The notes under the pieces: generated by a model
The model's database searches: none
What the model saw: only the letters and a program-made list of their open reading frames with translations
What the model was told of the DNA's origin: nothing
Shown: one piece after another, positions 17,140-25,812 of the stretch
Layout of the letters: each line of letters begins with the position of its first letter
Numbering within the stretch: position 1 is the first letter of the stretch
Made by a program: the position numbers and the translations under genes
Assembly (NCBI RefSeq): GCF_003387575.1
Contig: NZ_QUAB01000048.1
Span: 248,001-312,000, forward strand
Length of the DNA stretch: 64,000 bases
Reading direction: 5' to 3'
Source of the DNA: Microbacterium bovistercoris
GTDB taxonomy: Bacteria; Actinomycetota; Actinomycetes; Actinomycetales; Microbacteriaceae

Positions 17140-18033
17140 ATGACCACTGAGAAGTCCCCGGTGACCGTCATCGGACTCGGCCCGATGGGAACCGCCATCG
17201 CCACCGCACTCGTGGAGGCCGGGCATCCCACCACCGTCTGGAACCGGACGGCAGCGAAGGCCGAGCCTCTCGTCGCGAAGGGTGCGGTGCTCGCCGGATC
17301 TGCGGCGGATGCGGTGACGCAGAGCCCCCTGGTGATCGTCTCGCTGCTCGACTACGACACCTCGGACGCGGTCCTGCACCCGATCGCCTCCGTGCTCACG
17401 GGGCGCACGGTCGTGAACCTGACGGCCGACACCCCGGCCCGCTCCCGACAGGCTGCGGACTGGGCGGCGGAGCACGGCATCACCTACGTCGACGGCGCCG
17501 TCATGTCGCCCGCCTTCACCATCGGCACCCCGGATGCGGTCGTCCTGTACAGCGGGCCGGAAGACGCCTACCGCTCCTGCGCCGACACCCTCTCCGCGCT
17601 CGGCGGTTCACACACGTTCCTCGGCTCCGACCCCGGCCGCGCAGCGGCGTACGACCTCGCGCTGCTCGACATCTTCTGGACCTCCATGACCGGCCTCACG
17701 CACGCCTTCGCCCTGGCCGAGGCCGAGGGCATCCGGGCAGCGGAGCTGGCTCCGTTCGCGCTCGGGATCGCCGCCCTGTTGCCCGGCTCCGTGGCCGACA
17801 TGGCCGAACGCCTCAGCACCGGCCGGTTCCGCGCCGGCATCTCGAGCATCCGCTCGAACGTCGCCACGATGGACCACATCATCCACGCCGCGGCGAGCCG
17901 CGGAATGGACGCCGGCCCGCTCGGCGCCGTCCGCTCCTTCGCACAGGAGGTGATCGACGCGGGAGGAGGCGACGACGACATCGCCCGCCTCGCTCGCGGC
18001 TACCTGACTGCTACAGCCAACCGTTCTTCTTGA
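17140..18033 (+). CDS. NAD(P)-dependent oxidoreductase, imine reductase/6PGDH-like
   Basis: 297 aa. Rossmann motif VIGLGPMGTAIA at residues ~10-21, then NRTAAKAE, the NADP-type loop. The helix AAYDLALLDIFW near residue 170 carries the Asp found at the active site of imine reductases, where hydroxyisobutyrate dehydrogenases have Lys. This places it with the IRED clade rather than classical beta-hydroxyacid dehydrogenases. GAGGAG lies 7 nt before ATG 17140. The 3' end overlaps corA by 23 nt on the opposite strand. Natural substrate unknown; control by the adjacent TetR suggests response to a xenobiotic. Confidence 0.85.
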   Translation: MTTEKSPVTVIGLGPMGTAIATALVEAGHPTTVWNRTAAKAEPLVAKGAVLAGSAADAVTQSPLVIVSLLDYDTSDAVLHPIASVLTGRTVVNLTADTPARSRQAADWAAEHGITYVDGAVMSPAFTIGTPDAVVLYSGPEDAYRSCADTLSALGGSHTFLGSDPGRAAAYDLALLDIFWTSMTGLTHAFALAEAEGIRAAELAPFALGIAALLPGSVADMAERLSTGRFRAGISSIRSNVATMDHIIHAAASRGMDAGPLGAVRSFAQEVIDAGGGDDDIARLARGYLTATANRSS

Positions 18034-19027
18034 ACACGGCGTACAGGCCGAAGCCGAGTGCGACCATCATCCCCAGCGCCATCGGATAGCCGAACAGCCA
18101 GTGCAGCTCCGGCATCCGATCGAAGTTCATGCCGTAGACCCCTGCGATCAGGGTGGGCGCGAACAGGATCGCCGCCCAGCTGGAGATCTTCTTCGTCTGC
18201 TCGCCCTGCCGGATGCTCAGTTCGGTCATGCGCCGCATCTCCTCGTTCTGGCGGCGGGCGACGATCGTCGCCTCGACGGTGAGGGCGTTGTCGAGCACGC
18301 TGCGGAACGTGGTGAAGCGGTCGGCGACCCGCAGTGCGTGGTCCTGCGCGTCGCGCAGGTACCGCTGCAGCTCCTCGTCGACCGCATACTTCTCGCTGCC
18401 GCGCAGCAGGGCGTCGATCATGCCCGCGAGCGGCTGCGTGGCCCGCTGCACGTCGATCACCTCTCGGGCGAGGTCGTAGATGCGCTGGGTCGCGTCCACG
18501 TCCTCGGCGAACAGCTGTCCCTCGATCTCGTCGATGTCGTTCTCGAGACCCGCCACCACAGGGGCGTACTCGTCGATCACCTCGTCGAGGATCGCGTACA
18601 GCACGGCCTCCGGGCCGAGGGCGAGCAGCGACGGCCGGGACTCCATCCGGTGCCGCACCCGTCCCAGGTCCGGCGCCTCCGCATGCCGCACCGTCACCAC
18701 GAAGTCGGGGCCGACGAACACGTGCACCTCGCCGAACTCGACCTCCTCCTCGGCGTCCTTGTAGCGCGCGGGGCGCAGCACCACGAACAGCACGTCGTCG
18801 TACCGCTCGATCTTGGGCCGCTGATGCCCGCGCAGGGCGTCCTCGACGGCCAGCTCGTGCAAGCCGAACTCCTCGGCGACCACGCGCAGCTCATCGGCGC
18901 CAGGACGGTACAGGCCGATCCAGCCCATGCCCCCGCGTTCCCGCATCCGCTCGAACGTCTCGTCCAGGCTGCGCGGGTTCTCCGTGCGCACTCCGTCGAC
19001 GTAGATGCCGTTGTCGACGATCGCCAT
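18011..19027 (-). CDS. corA: CorA-family magnesium/cobalt transporter
   Basis: 338 aa. A long acidic/helical cytosolic domain, two C-terminal membrane segments and the signature YGMNF just after the first of them (near residue 305). Ends with the basic KKNGWL. The pentameric channel admits Mg2+ and related divalents. Start ATG 19027 with GGGAGGGG at good spacing; a GTG two codons upstream is less likely. It converges on the reductase gene. Confidence 0.93.
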   Translation of the reverse strand: MAIVDNGIYVDGVRTENPRSLDETFERMRERGGMGWIGLYRPGADELRVVAEEFGLHELAVEDALRGHQRPKIERYDDVLFVVLRPARYKDAEEEVEFGEVHVFVGPDFVVTVRHAEAPDLGRVRHRMESRPSLLALGPEAVLYAILDEVIDEYAPVVAGLENDIDEIEGQLFAEDVDATQRIYDLAREVIDVQRATQPLAGMIDALLRGSEKYAVDEELQRYLRDAQDHALRVADRFTTFRSVLDNALTVEATIVARRQNEEMRRMTELSIRQGEQTKKISSWAAILFAPTLIAGVYGMNFDRMPELHWLFGYPMALGMMVALGFGLYAVFKKNGWL

Positions 19028-19070
19028 GCGCACCCCTCCCGTTCGGGACGAGCCTAACCCGAGGGTTGCG

Positions 19071-20360
19071 TCACTTCGCAGGAGGTGCGACGCAGACCAC
19101 CGCCGACTTGGCGATCTCGGTCTTGTACTGCTCTGCGGTGAACGGCAGCGCGAACTCCGGCGCCTTCTGGCCCTCCGCCGCGGGCACCTTGGAGGCGATC
19201 GCGGCCAGCTCCCACGCCAGATCCCGGGCGATCAGGCTTCCCGACGTCGAGTTGTTGAGCGTGACGGCGACGGTGAACCCGGTCGCCGGGTCGGAGTAGG
19301 CGGCCGTCGCGTAGCCGGGCGTCCAGCCGTGCTGGCCGACCATCGAGCCGACGATGTAGGCGCCGCCGGTGGCCTGGAACCAAGATGCACCGTCGGCGGC
19401 GACCTTCAGCGGGGCGTCGAATCGCTTCTTCTCGGCCTTCTCACCACGAAGCCCCTGCGCGGCCTCGGCCTGGACGTACCGCCCGAGGTCCTCGATCGTC
19501 GAGGTGACCCCGGAGTCGGTGAATCCGGCGCTGGAGGACATCTTCGTGACATCCACCGGAGCCGTGCAGTTGTAGCCGCCCTGCAGGGCAGGCAGGTAGC
19601 TGCCGCTCAGCGCGGGGGACGGCTTCGGCTCCGCCGGGGCGCTCGAGGGCAGGCTGGTGTTCTCCAGCCCGAGCGGCTCCGTCACGTACTGCTCGATCAG
19701 AGACGCCGCGTCCATGCCCGAGGCGCGCTCGAGCGCGAGTCCGAGCAGCAGGTATCCAGCATCCGAATCACGGAACGTCGTGTGCGGCTCGGTGCGCGCC
19801 TGCCCCAGTCCGTGGCTGGCGAGCTGCAGCGGCTGCCACTCCCGACCCGGGGTGTTCAGCCAGTAGCCCTTGGCCGCCGCCTCGGACGATCCGATCCCCG
19901 CGGTCCCGTTGCACAGGTCCAGCAGCGTGACGTCCTTCAGATCGGCGACGCCCGAGACGTACTTCGGCACCGGCGCGTCGAGCTCGATCTCTCCGGCGTC
20001 GGCCATGCCGTACAGCACGTCACACGTCATCAGCCGGGTCACGTCGGCCACGCGGAACGACATGTCCGCCGTCACCTTCGTGTCACTGCCGGCCCCCTGC
20101 GTGCCGATGCCCTCGACCCAGGTTCCGCTCCACGGCACCCAGACTCCGACGATCGCGCCGGACGCCCCGGCGGAGGTCATCGCCTCCTGCACTGCGGTCT
20201 GCAGCTGGTCGACGGTCTCCTTCGGCAGCTTCGCGTCGACCTGCTCGGGCGGGGTGTAGCTGAACGTCGACTCACCGCCGGAGCATCCCGTGAGGATCAG
20301 AGCGAGTGCCGCGGCTGCGCCGACGACGGCGCGCAGACGGCGCGACGAACGATGCTGCAT
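19071..20360 (-). CDS. Beta-lactamase/D-alanyl-D-alanine-peptidase-like lipoprotein, catalytic residues lost
   Basis: 429 aa. Signal peptide with lipobox LTGC (Cys26). The overall layout is that of class C beta-lactamase-fold serine hydrolases, but the active site is altered. Where active members have S-x-x-K in an FRxGSVTK context, this reads FRVADVTR (Asp106, Arg109). The Y-x-N motif reads DSD (198-200). Only the third element, QHGWTPGY (His345), is preserved. Insertion GQARTEPHTTF and Cys-containing loops are otherwise typical. It may bind peptidoglycan or a ligand without hydrolysing it. It is an intact reading frame, not a pseudogene. Confidence 0.8.
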   Translation of the reverse strand: MQHRSSRRLRAVVGAAAALALILTGCSGGESTFSYTPPEQVDAKLPKETVDQLQTAVQEAMTSAGASGAIVGVWVPWSGTWVEGIGTQGAGSDTKVTADMSFRVADVTRLMTCDVLYGMADAGEIELDAPVPKYVSGVADLKDVTLLDLCNGTAGIGSSEAAAKGYWLNTPGREWQPLQLASHGLGQARTEPHTTFRDSDAGYLLLGLALERASGMDAASLIEQYVTEPLGLENTSLPSSAPAEPKPSPALSGSYLPALQGGYNCTAPVDVTKMSSSAGFTDSGVTSTIEDLGRYVQAEAAQGLRGEKAEKKRFDAPLKVAADGASWFQATGGAYIVGSMVGQHGWTPGYATAAYSDPATGFTVAVTLNNSTSGSLIARDLAWELAAIASKVPAAEGQKAPEFALPFTAEQYKTEIAKSAVVCVAPPAK

Positions 20361-20432
20361 GGATGCCTCTCCCGTGACTATGCCCCGATTCTAGGATGCG
20401 GATGCTGGGAGCGAGCCTTGCCGGGCCGTGCG

Positions 20433-21839
20433 TCAGCTGCCGATCGCCGACTGCTCGGCCCGCCTCGCCTCCCAGGCCTCGCGCATGAAGCGGGTGACGT
20501 CCGGATCGACGCGGATGTCGCTGGGCCGCAGCGGCCGGCTCAGGTAGAGGCCGTCCAGCGAGGTGAGTCGGCTGAGCGCGACGTACGTCTGACCGGGGGC
20601 GAACGCGCCGGACCCGAGGTCGATGACCGCGCGGTCGTAGGTCTTGCCCTGCGACTTGTGGATAGTCACAGCCCAGGCCAGCCGCAGCGGGAACTGCGTG
20701 AACTCCGCCACGACCTCGCGGCTGAGCGTCTTGGTCCCGGGGTTGTAGGCGTAGCGGAACCTCTCCCAGACGGCGGGCTCGACATCGACCTCCTCGCCGT
20801 CCAGGTCGACGCGCACCGCGCCGCCGAGGATGCGGGTGACCGTGCCGATGGAGCCGTTCACCCAGCGCGGCGGTTCGCCCTGCATGGCGGTGTCGTTGCG
20901 CAGGAACATGACCTGCGCGCCGACCTTGAGCTTGAGTTCCAGCTCGGCCGGGTAGTTCCCCTCACCGCGGCCGAAGTCGCCGTTGACCTCGGCGGCGGCG
21001 GTCTGCTCCCGTCCGGACAGCGCCTGCAGATGCCGGGTGTTGATGCGCGTCACGATGTCGTTGCGTGTCGCGAGCGTGATGATGGGCACCTCGCCGGGCT
21101 CCGGCTCGGGCGCGGGACGTGCGCCCTGGCTGTTCAGGACGCCGGCGATCTCGGCGGTCACCCGGCCGTAGCGCACCGCGTTCAGCATCTGCTTGAACCC
21201 GTCGTCGGACTGGCGGTGGATGTGCACCAGCTCGCGCACGTGCAGCTGCGCGCCGTGCGCGCCGATGTCGAGCATCGGCGCCGTGTCGCCGGACCCTGAG
21301 CCTGACGAAGGGTGTCCGCCGGTCCACACCTTCGCGTCGAAGAACCAGAACGAGCGGTAGTGGTCCTGGATGTAGCGCAGCTCGTCGCCCCGTGGAGGCA
21401 CCGGCGCCAGCTGGTACGGGTCGCCGAACATCACCACCTGCACGCCGCCGAACGGCTCGCCGCGGCGGCCCCTCGCCTGTCGGAGCGAGCGGTCGATGGC
21501 GTCCATCAGATCGGCGTTGACCATCGAGACCTCATCGATCACGAGGGTCTCGATCGCATTCAGGATGCGGCGGGTGCCGTCGTTCTGCTCGATGTCGCTG
21601 TCGGCGATCAGGCCGATCGGCAGCCGGAACAGCGAATGGATCGTCTGTCCCTCGACATTGAGTGCGGCCACGCCGGTCGGCGCGCAGATGGCGATCTGCT
21701 TCTTCGTGTTCCAGGCGAAGTGCTGCAGCAGCGTGGACTTGCCGGTGCCGGCGCGCCCGGTGATGAAGACGTGGTCGGAGGTGTCCTCGATCAGCCGGAA
21801 CAGCTCGAGCTGTTCCTCGGAGAGCGGCGGCAGAGACAC
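20433..21839 (-). CDS. PIF1-like superfamily 1 DNA helicase
   Basis: 468 aa. Walker A TGRAGTGKSTLL near residues 27-38, motif Ia APTGVAAL, Walker B LVIDEVSMV, motif III FGDPYQLAPV, and the C-terminal motif AWAVTIHKSQGKT with TYVALSRL. This is the PIF1/RRM3 pattern common as a single gene in Actinobacteria, acting on DNA structures or replication. Start GTG 21839. A short GGHPSSGSGSGD loop is produced by a repeat-A remnant at 21296-21310. It is divergent from the membrane protein at 21908. Confidence 0.9.
   Translation of the reverse strand: MSLPPLSEEQLELFRLIEDTSDHVFITGRAGTGKSTLLQHFAWNTKKQIAICAPTGVAALNVEGQTIHSLFRLPIGLIADSDIEQNDGTRRILNAIETLVIDEVSMVNADLMDAIDRSLRQARGRRGEPFGGVQVVMFGDPYQLAPVPPRGDELRYIQDHYRSFWFFDAKVWTGGHPSSGSGSGDTAPMLDIGAHGAQLHVRELVHIHRQSDDGFKQMLNAVRYGRVTAEIAGVLNSQGARPAPEPEPGEVPIITLATRNDIVTRINTRHLQALSGREQTAAAEVNGDFGRGEGNYPAELELKLKVGAQVMFLRNDTAMQGEPPRWVNGSIGTVTRILGGAVRVDLDGEEVDVEPAVWERFRYAYNPGTKTLSREVVAEFTQFPLRLAWAVTIHKSQGKTYDRAVIDLGSGAFAPGQTYVALSRLTSLDGLYLSRPLRPSDIRVDPDVTRFMREAWEARRAEQSAIGS
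21296..21310. repeat. Repeat family A remnant inside the helicase gene
   Basis: CTGAGCCTGACGAAG, encoding SSGSGS in a helicase loop. Confidence 0.6.
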
Positions 21840-21907
21840 GACCCCATGTTAAGCGCTCGGGCGGCACGCTCGGCTTCATCCCAGCGGCCCGCTCTTAGAC
21901 TGACGCC

Positions 21908-22981
21908 ATGGTGCAGCCGGAGGGGAGCGCGCCGCGGCGCCCGCGCCTCGGCATGGATCTGACGATCCTGGCTCTGATCGGCGTCCTCCTCATCGCCGCC
22001 CTCGGTGCCGGCGGCGCTGCGCTGTACCAGCAGTACTACAGCCCTGCCGCGTTCGTCTCGCGCTACCTCGATCTGCTGGCGTCCGGAAGGGCGGCGGATG
22101 CGCTGCGCGTGCCCGGCGTGGCCGTCGACCGCACCGTGCTCGAAGCCGCGGGTATCGACGGCAATGCGTCCGAGGCGCTGCTGCGCCGCGCCGCGCTCGC
22201 ACCGCTGACCGATGTCCGCCTCGAGACCGAGCAGAACGGCGGGGTCTACCGGGTCAGCGCCGACTATCAGGCCGCAGGGCACAGCGGGACGACCGAATTC
22301 GAGATCGTGCAGGACGGCTGGGTGGGGGTGGCCCCGAACTGGCGGTTTGCGAAGAGCCCGCTGGCCGAGATCGAATTGGTCGTGCGCGGCGCCGACGTCT
22401 TCTCCGTGAACGGCTTCGAGCTCGACCGGCGCCAGGTGGCGATCACCGGGGCCGAGGCTGCGCCCCTCGAGCCTGTGCACCTGCTGGTGTTCACACCCGG
22501 CGTGTACTCGGTCACGGTCAAGACCCCTATCGCCTCCTCCCCCGGCGTCAGCGTGCTGGCCGACGCACCTCTGACGCACACGCCGGTCGACGTGCAGACG
22601 CAGCCGACGAAGAAGTTCCGCGATGTCGTGCAGCAGCGGGTCGAGCAGTTCCTCACGACGTGCACGACGCAGAAGGTGCTGCAGCCCACGGCCTGCCCGT
22701 TCGGACTGGAGGTGCGCAACCGGCTCGCGCCCGACTCGCTGCCGATGTGGTCGATCACCGAGCAGCCGCAGGTCTCCGTCATCCCGGACGGTGCGAACTG
22801 GCGGATCAAGCCGTCCGACGCGGTGGCGCACATCGAGGTCGACATCCAGTCGCTGTTCGACGGTTCGATCGAGCACGTCTCGGAGGACGTGCCGTTCTCG
22901 GTCGACGGCACGATCACGATCCTCGCCGACGGGTCGGCATCGATCCGGGTCGGCACGCCGGCCGGCCCCGACCTGGACTGA
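21908..22981 (+). CDS. Membrane-anchored extracytoplasmic protein of unknown function
   Basis: 357 aa. A short cytoplasmic N-terminus (QPEGSAPRRPRLGMD), one membrane segment at about 18-40, and a large outside domain with no enzyme motif I recognise. A conserved-looking pair of cysteines (TTCTTQKVLQPTACPFGLEV, near 255-272) could form a disulfide. The domain has alternating beta-strand character, including two segments of similar type (YRVSADYQ, FEIVQDG). The layout resembles actinobacterial proteins with a zinc-ribbon-free NTF2-like/beta domain, but no family can be named. ATG 21908 faces the helicase gene. Confidence 0.7.
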   Translation: MVQPEGSAPRRPRLGMDLTILALIGVLLIAALGAGGAALYQQYYSPAAFVSRYLDLLASGRAADALRVPGVAVDRTVLEAAGIDGNASEALLRRAALAPLTDVRLETEQNGGVYRVSADYQAAGHSGTTEFEIVQDGWVGVAPNWRFAKSPLAEIELVVRGADVFSVNGFELDRRQVAITGAEAAPLEPVHLLVFTPGVYSVTVKTPIASSPGVSVLADAPLTHTPVDVQTQPTKKFRDVVQQRVEQFLTTCTTQKVLQPTACPFGLEVRNRLAPDSLPMWSITEQPQVSVIPDGANWRIKPSDAVAHIEVDIQSLFDGSIEHVSEDVPFSVDGTITILADGSASIRVGTPAGPDLD

Positions 22982-23014
22982 TCGGCCCGCCCGCATCCGG
23001 GGCGCGTCGAACCC

Positions 23015-24997
23015 TCAACGCCCCGCGCGCTCGCGCTCCGCATCGCGGCGGTCTCGCTCCGCGAGGGCCGCGAGCTTCGCGTTGTACTCCTCGAGCTCTG
23101 CATCCCCGGTGCGATCCGCGTGGCGGTCCTGGCGTCGCTGCATCCGCTCGTCCGATCGCGACCACTGGATCGCGACGGTGATCGCGACGATCAGCGTCGG
23201 GATCTCGCCGATCGACCAGGCGATGCCGCCGCCGACGTACTGGTCCTCCAGCGGAGGCGCCCCCCAGGTGCGGCCCATCGAGCCGAACCACTCCGCGACG
23301 ATCAGTCCGGTCTGCATCATGATCGCGATGCCGAAGAACGCGTGCATCGCCATCACCGCGATCAGGGTGATCAGCCGGCCGGCGTAGGGCAGCCGGTACG
23401 GCACCGGATCGATGCCGATGAGCGACATCACGAACAGGTATCCGGTGAGCAGGAAGTGGATGACCATCCACTCGTGGCCGAGGTGGTCGTACATCGACCA
23501 GCGCACCAGGTCGGTGAAGTAGAACGCCCACAGCGACAGCACGAACAGCCCGGCCGCGACGAACGGATGCGTGAGCACGCGCGCGTACGGGGAGTGCACG
23601 GCCCACATGATCCACTCGCGACCGCCGCGGGTGCCGTCGTCGCGCTTGTGGATCGCGCGCAGCGCGAGCGTGATCGGGGCGCCGGAGACCAGCAGCAGCG
23701 GGATCGCCATGCTCAGCAGCATGTGACCGAGCATGTGCACGCTGAACAGGTAGTCCTGGTAGGCGTTCACCGACCCGCTGGTCACCCAGACCAGCATCAG
23801 CATGCCCAGCACCCAGAAGATGGTGCGGTGGATCGGCCAGCGGTCGCCGCGCTGCCGCAGCCGTCGCACGCCGACCAGGTAGAACACCAGTCCGAATCCG
23901 GCCACGACCACCCAGAGGATGTCGATGTCCCACGACGTGAGCCAGCGGATCGGCGTCAGCTCGGGCGGCAGCGGAGAGTCGGTCAGGCGCTCGGCCGGGG
24001 AGCGTCCGGGAGCCGCCTCCTCGCCGACCGGCGGGGGCGTGCGGGCCAGTGCGGCTGCAGCACCGGAGGCGAGGCCGATCAAGGCGAGCTCGCCGAGCAG
24101 CAGCATCCAGAACGTGCGCCGCGGGTGCTCCCCCTCGAGGTGCGGGATGAGCCGCATGCGGTACCAGGCGCCGAGCAGGCCGAGTGCGCCGAGCAGCGCG
24201 GCCTTGGTGATCACGATCAGGCCGTACGGGCTGAACAGCTGGTCCCAGGTGCCGATCGCGACGACCGAGCGCGCCACGCCCGAGACGGCGACCACGATGT
24301 AGGCCGCGAGCGCGATCGACGAGTAGCGGCGCACCAGGGTCGCGAGGTCGGACACCCGCCCGCGCAGCAACACGAGCAGCAGCAGGCCGCCGATCCAGGC
24401 CGCCGCCCCCACGGTGTGCAGCAGGATCGCATTGACCGCGATGTTGTGCCCGGCGACGTCACCGGAGTGCCCCTGCGTCGCGTTCGGCAGGAAGGATGCC
24501 GCAGCGAGCAGGGCTGTGAAGAACACGGCGGTCCAGCCGCGCGCGGCGAACGCGATCACGGTCACCGCCGCGCCCATCAGCACGGTGACCAGCCAGGCCT
24601 GGCCGAGCGGCAGTTCGATGAGGAAGCGCCCCAGCTGCTCGCCGAACTGCGGACCGAGGCTGAGCTTCGCGTTGAACGCGGCGAGGAATGTGAAGAACGC
24701 GCCGGCCGCGGACGCGACGGTGAAGACCGCCGCCCCGACGGATGCCGTGTCGACGGCGAGCTCGAAGTTCTTGGTGCCGGACTTCAGCGCGAAGAGCGCG
24801 AGCACCAGCGGTCCCAGCATCGCAGCCGCGGCGAGGTTGCCGAGCATCTTGGTCGCGGGAAGCGCCCAGCGCACGACCGCCCCCGGGTCTGCGAAGACCA
24901 GCTCCGCCGCGCCGCCGCCGTACACGAGGGCGACCACCAGCGCCGCCGCCGAGGCGAGGACGAGGGTCGCGATGCCCGCGAGGCGGTAGGTGTTCAC
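23015..24997 (-). CDS. CopD-CtaG fusion: copper resistance/cytochrome oxidase assembly membrane protein
   Basis: 660 aa with many membrane helices. The N-terminal half has the CopD pattern (LPNATQGHSGDVAGHNIAVNAILLHTVGAAAWIGGLL). The C-terminal half has the caa3-type CtaG pattern (HMLGHMLLSMAIPLLLVSGAPITLALRAI and MDHLGHEW-like histidines). Such fusions are usual in Actinobacteria and handle copper for cytochrome oxidase or resistance. The last ~50 residues are charged and coiled-coil-like (DAELEEYNAKLAALAERDRRDAE). Start ATG 24997. Confidence 0.88.
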   Translation of the reverse strand: MNTYRLAGIATLVLASAAALVVALVYGGGAAELVFADPGAVVRWALPATKMLGNLAAAAMLGPLVLALFALKSGTKNFELAVDTASVGAAVFTVASAAGAFFTFLAAFNAKLSLGPQFGEQLGRFLIELPLGQAWLVTVLMGAAVTVIAFAARGWTAVFFTALLAAASFLPNATQGHSGDVAGHNIAVNAILLHTVGAAAWIGGLLLLVLLRGRVSDLATLVRRYSSIALAAYIVVAVSGVARSVVAIGTWDQLFSPYGLIVITKAALLGALGLLGAWYRMRLIPHLEGEHPRRTFWMLLLGELALIGLASGAAAALARTPPPVGEEAAPGRSPAERLTDSPLPPELTPIRWLTSWDIDILWVVVAGFGLVFYLVGVRRLRQRGDRWPIHRTIFWVLGMLMLVWVTSGSVNAYQDYLFSVHMLGHMLLSMAIPLLLVSGAPITLALRAIHKRDDGTRGGREWIMWAVHSPYARVLTHPFVAAGLFVLSLWAFYFTDLVRWSMYDHLGHEWMVIHFLLTGYLFVMSLIGIDPVPYRLPYAGRLITLIAVMAMHAFFGIAIMMQTGLIVAEWFGSMGRTWGAPPLEDQYVGGGIAWSIGEIPTLIVAITVAIQWSRSDERMQRRQDRHADRTGDAELEEYNAKLAALAERDRRDAERERAGR

Positions 24998-25054
24998 CCC
25001 TCAAGCCTAAGCGGGGCGCTGGGTCCCTTCCGTCGTCCGTCCAGCCGGCGTCGC

Positions 25055-25132
25055 AGCTGCAGGCACCAATGACATCCGCAGGCGCGGATGGCCCCGGGCT
25101 GCCTGCAGACGTCCGCTCTGCCTGCAGACGTC
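25055..25132. repeat. CTGCAG-rich intergenic repeat, locus 2
   Basis: GCTGCAGGC at 25055 and two tandem CTGCCTGCAGACGTC-like units (from 25100 and 25119) between the HU terminator and the CopD-CtaG gene. Confidence 0.5.
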
Positions 25133-25164
25133 GCATGCCAGACGAGAGGGCGGATGCCTGGATA

Positions 25165-25202
25165 CACGAAGGCCGCCGCCCCGGAGGGCGACGGCCTTCG
25201 TG
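25165..25202 (-). terminator. Hairpin terminator after the HU gene
   Basis: CACGAAGGCCG at 25165 pairs with CGGCCTTCGTG ending at 25202, enclosing GC-rich inner pairs. It follows the HU stop by about 10 nt; no strong T-run. Confidence 0.75.
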
Positions 25203-25212
25203 AAGAGGCTGC

Positions 25213-25500
25213 TTACTTGACGGCGGCCTTGAGCTTGGAGCCGGCGGTCACCTTGACGCGCTTGCCGGCCGGGATCTTGATCTCGGCGCCGGTCTGCGGG
25301 TTGCGGCCGGTGCGAGCGGCGGTCGCGACCTGCTCGAACGAGATCCAGCCCGGGATCGAGACCTTGCTGCCCTTGGCGACGGCGTCCGAGACGGAAGCGA
25401 ACAGCGCGTCGAGGACACCCGAGACGGTGGCCTGGCTCTGGCCCGTGGCGGAAGCGATGCCCGCGACGAGCTCGGTCTTGGTGATGGACTTGTCAGCCAT
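25213..25500 (-). CDS. hup: HU-family histone-like DNA-binding protein
   Basis: 95 aa, the short bacterial HU form without the Lys/Ala-rich tail of mycobacterial HupB. N-terminal KTELVAGIASATG helices and the beta-arm signature GWISFEQVATAARTGRNPQTGAEIKIPA are intact. It compacts and bends DNA. ATG 25500 is preceded by GGAGG. The 312 nt upstream stretch holds leader inverted repeats and a set of 9-bp direct repeats that may control it. Confidence 0.94.
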   Translation of the reverse strand: MADKSITKTELVAGIASATGQSQATVSGVLDALFASVSDAVAKGSKVSIPGWISFEQVATAARTGRNPQTGAEIKIPAGKRVKVTAGSKLKAAVK

Positions 25501-25560
25501 GTCATCCTCCAGCGACGAGATCCGTCGCATTCGTTGGTGTGCGGAAGGCGGCTGCCCCCC

Positions 25561-25680
25561 GGTTGGTCGGTACGACCGTGACGACAGTACCAACCTGGCC
25601 GGTGTTTTCCGCGTCATTTCGCGGGTTTCGGGCGATTTTCGTGGCGTGTCGCGTCACATCTGTCACAGCAGTCACAGATT
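25561..25680 (-). promoter_or_regulatory. HU upstream region: inverted repeat and 9-bp period repeats
   Basis: GGTTGGTCGGTAC at 25561-25573 opposes GTACCAACC at 25587-25595, about 60-95 nt before the HU start. Further up, TCACA occurs at 25654, 25663 and 25672, an exact 9 bp period. These could be a leader hairpin and an operator. The rest of the 25501-25812 gap is AT-richer upstream sequence plus the left direct repeat described separately; no gene is visible in it. Confidence 0.45.
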
Positions 25681-25714
25681 GCGGCACCCCGAGACCCTGT
25701 CTTCGCTCTCACTG

Positions 25715-25800
25715 GGGAGGAACCCGCACGCTCGGGAGGAGTGTTTCGCGAGAGGTTTCCTCCCGAACAGGGGACTTCCGCCCGAGCGGGCGCTCGCAAG
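25715..25800. repeat. Left copy of imperfect 86-bp direct repeat
   Basis: Begins GGGAGGAA; contains CGCTCGGGAGGAG and ACAGGGGACTTCC at the same offsets as the copy at 26746-26831. The two bracket the AbiEi/DUF559 gene. Confidence 0.7.
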
Positions 25801-25812
25801 CGGCCCTGCGGT

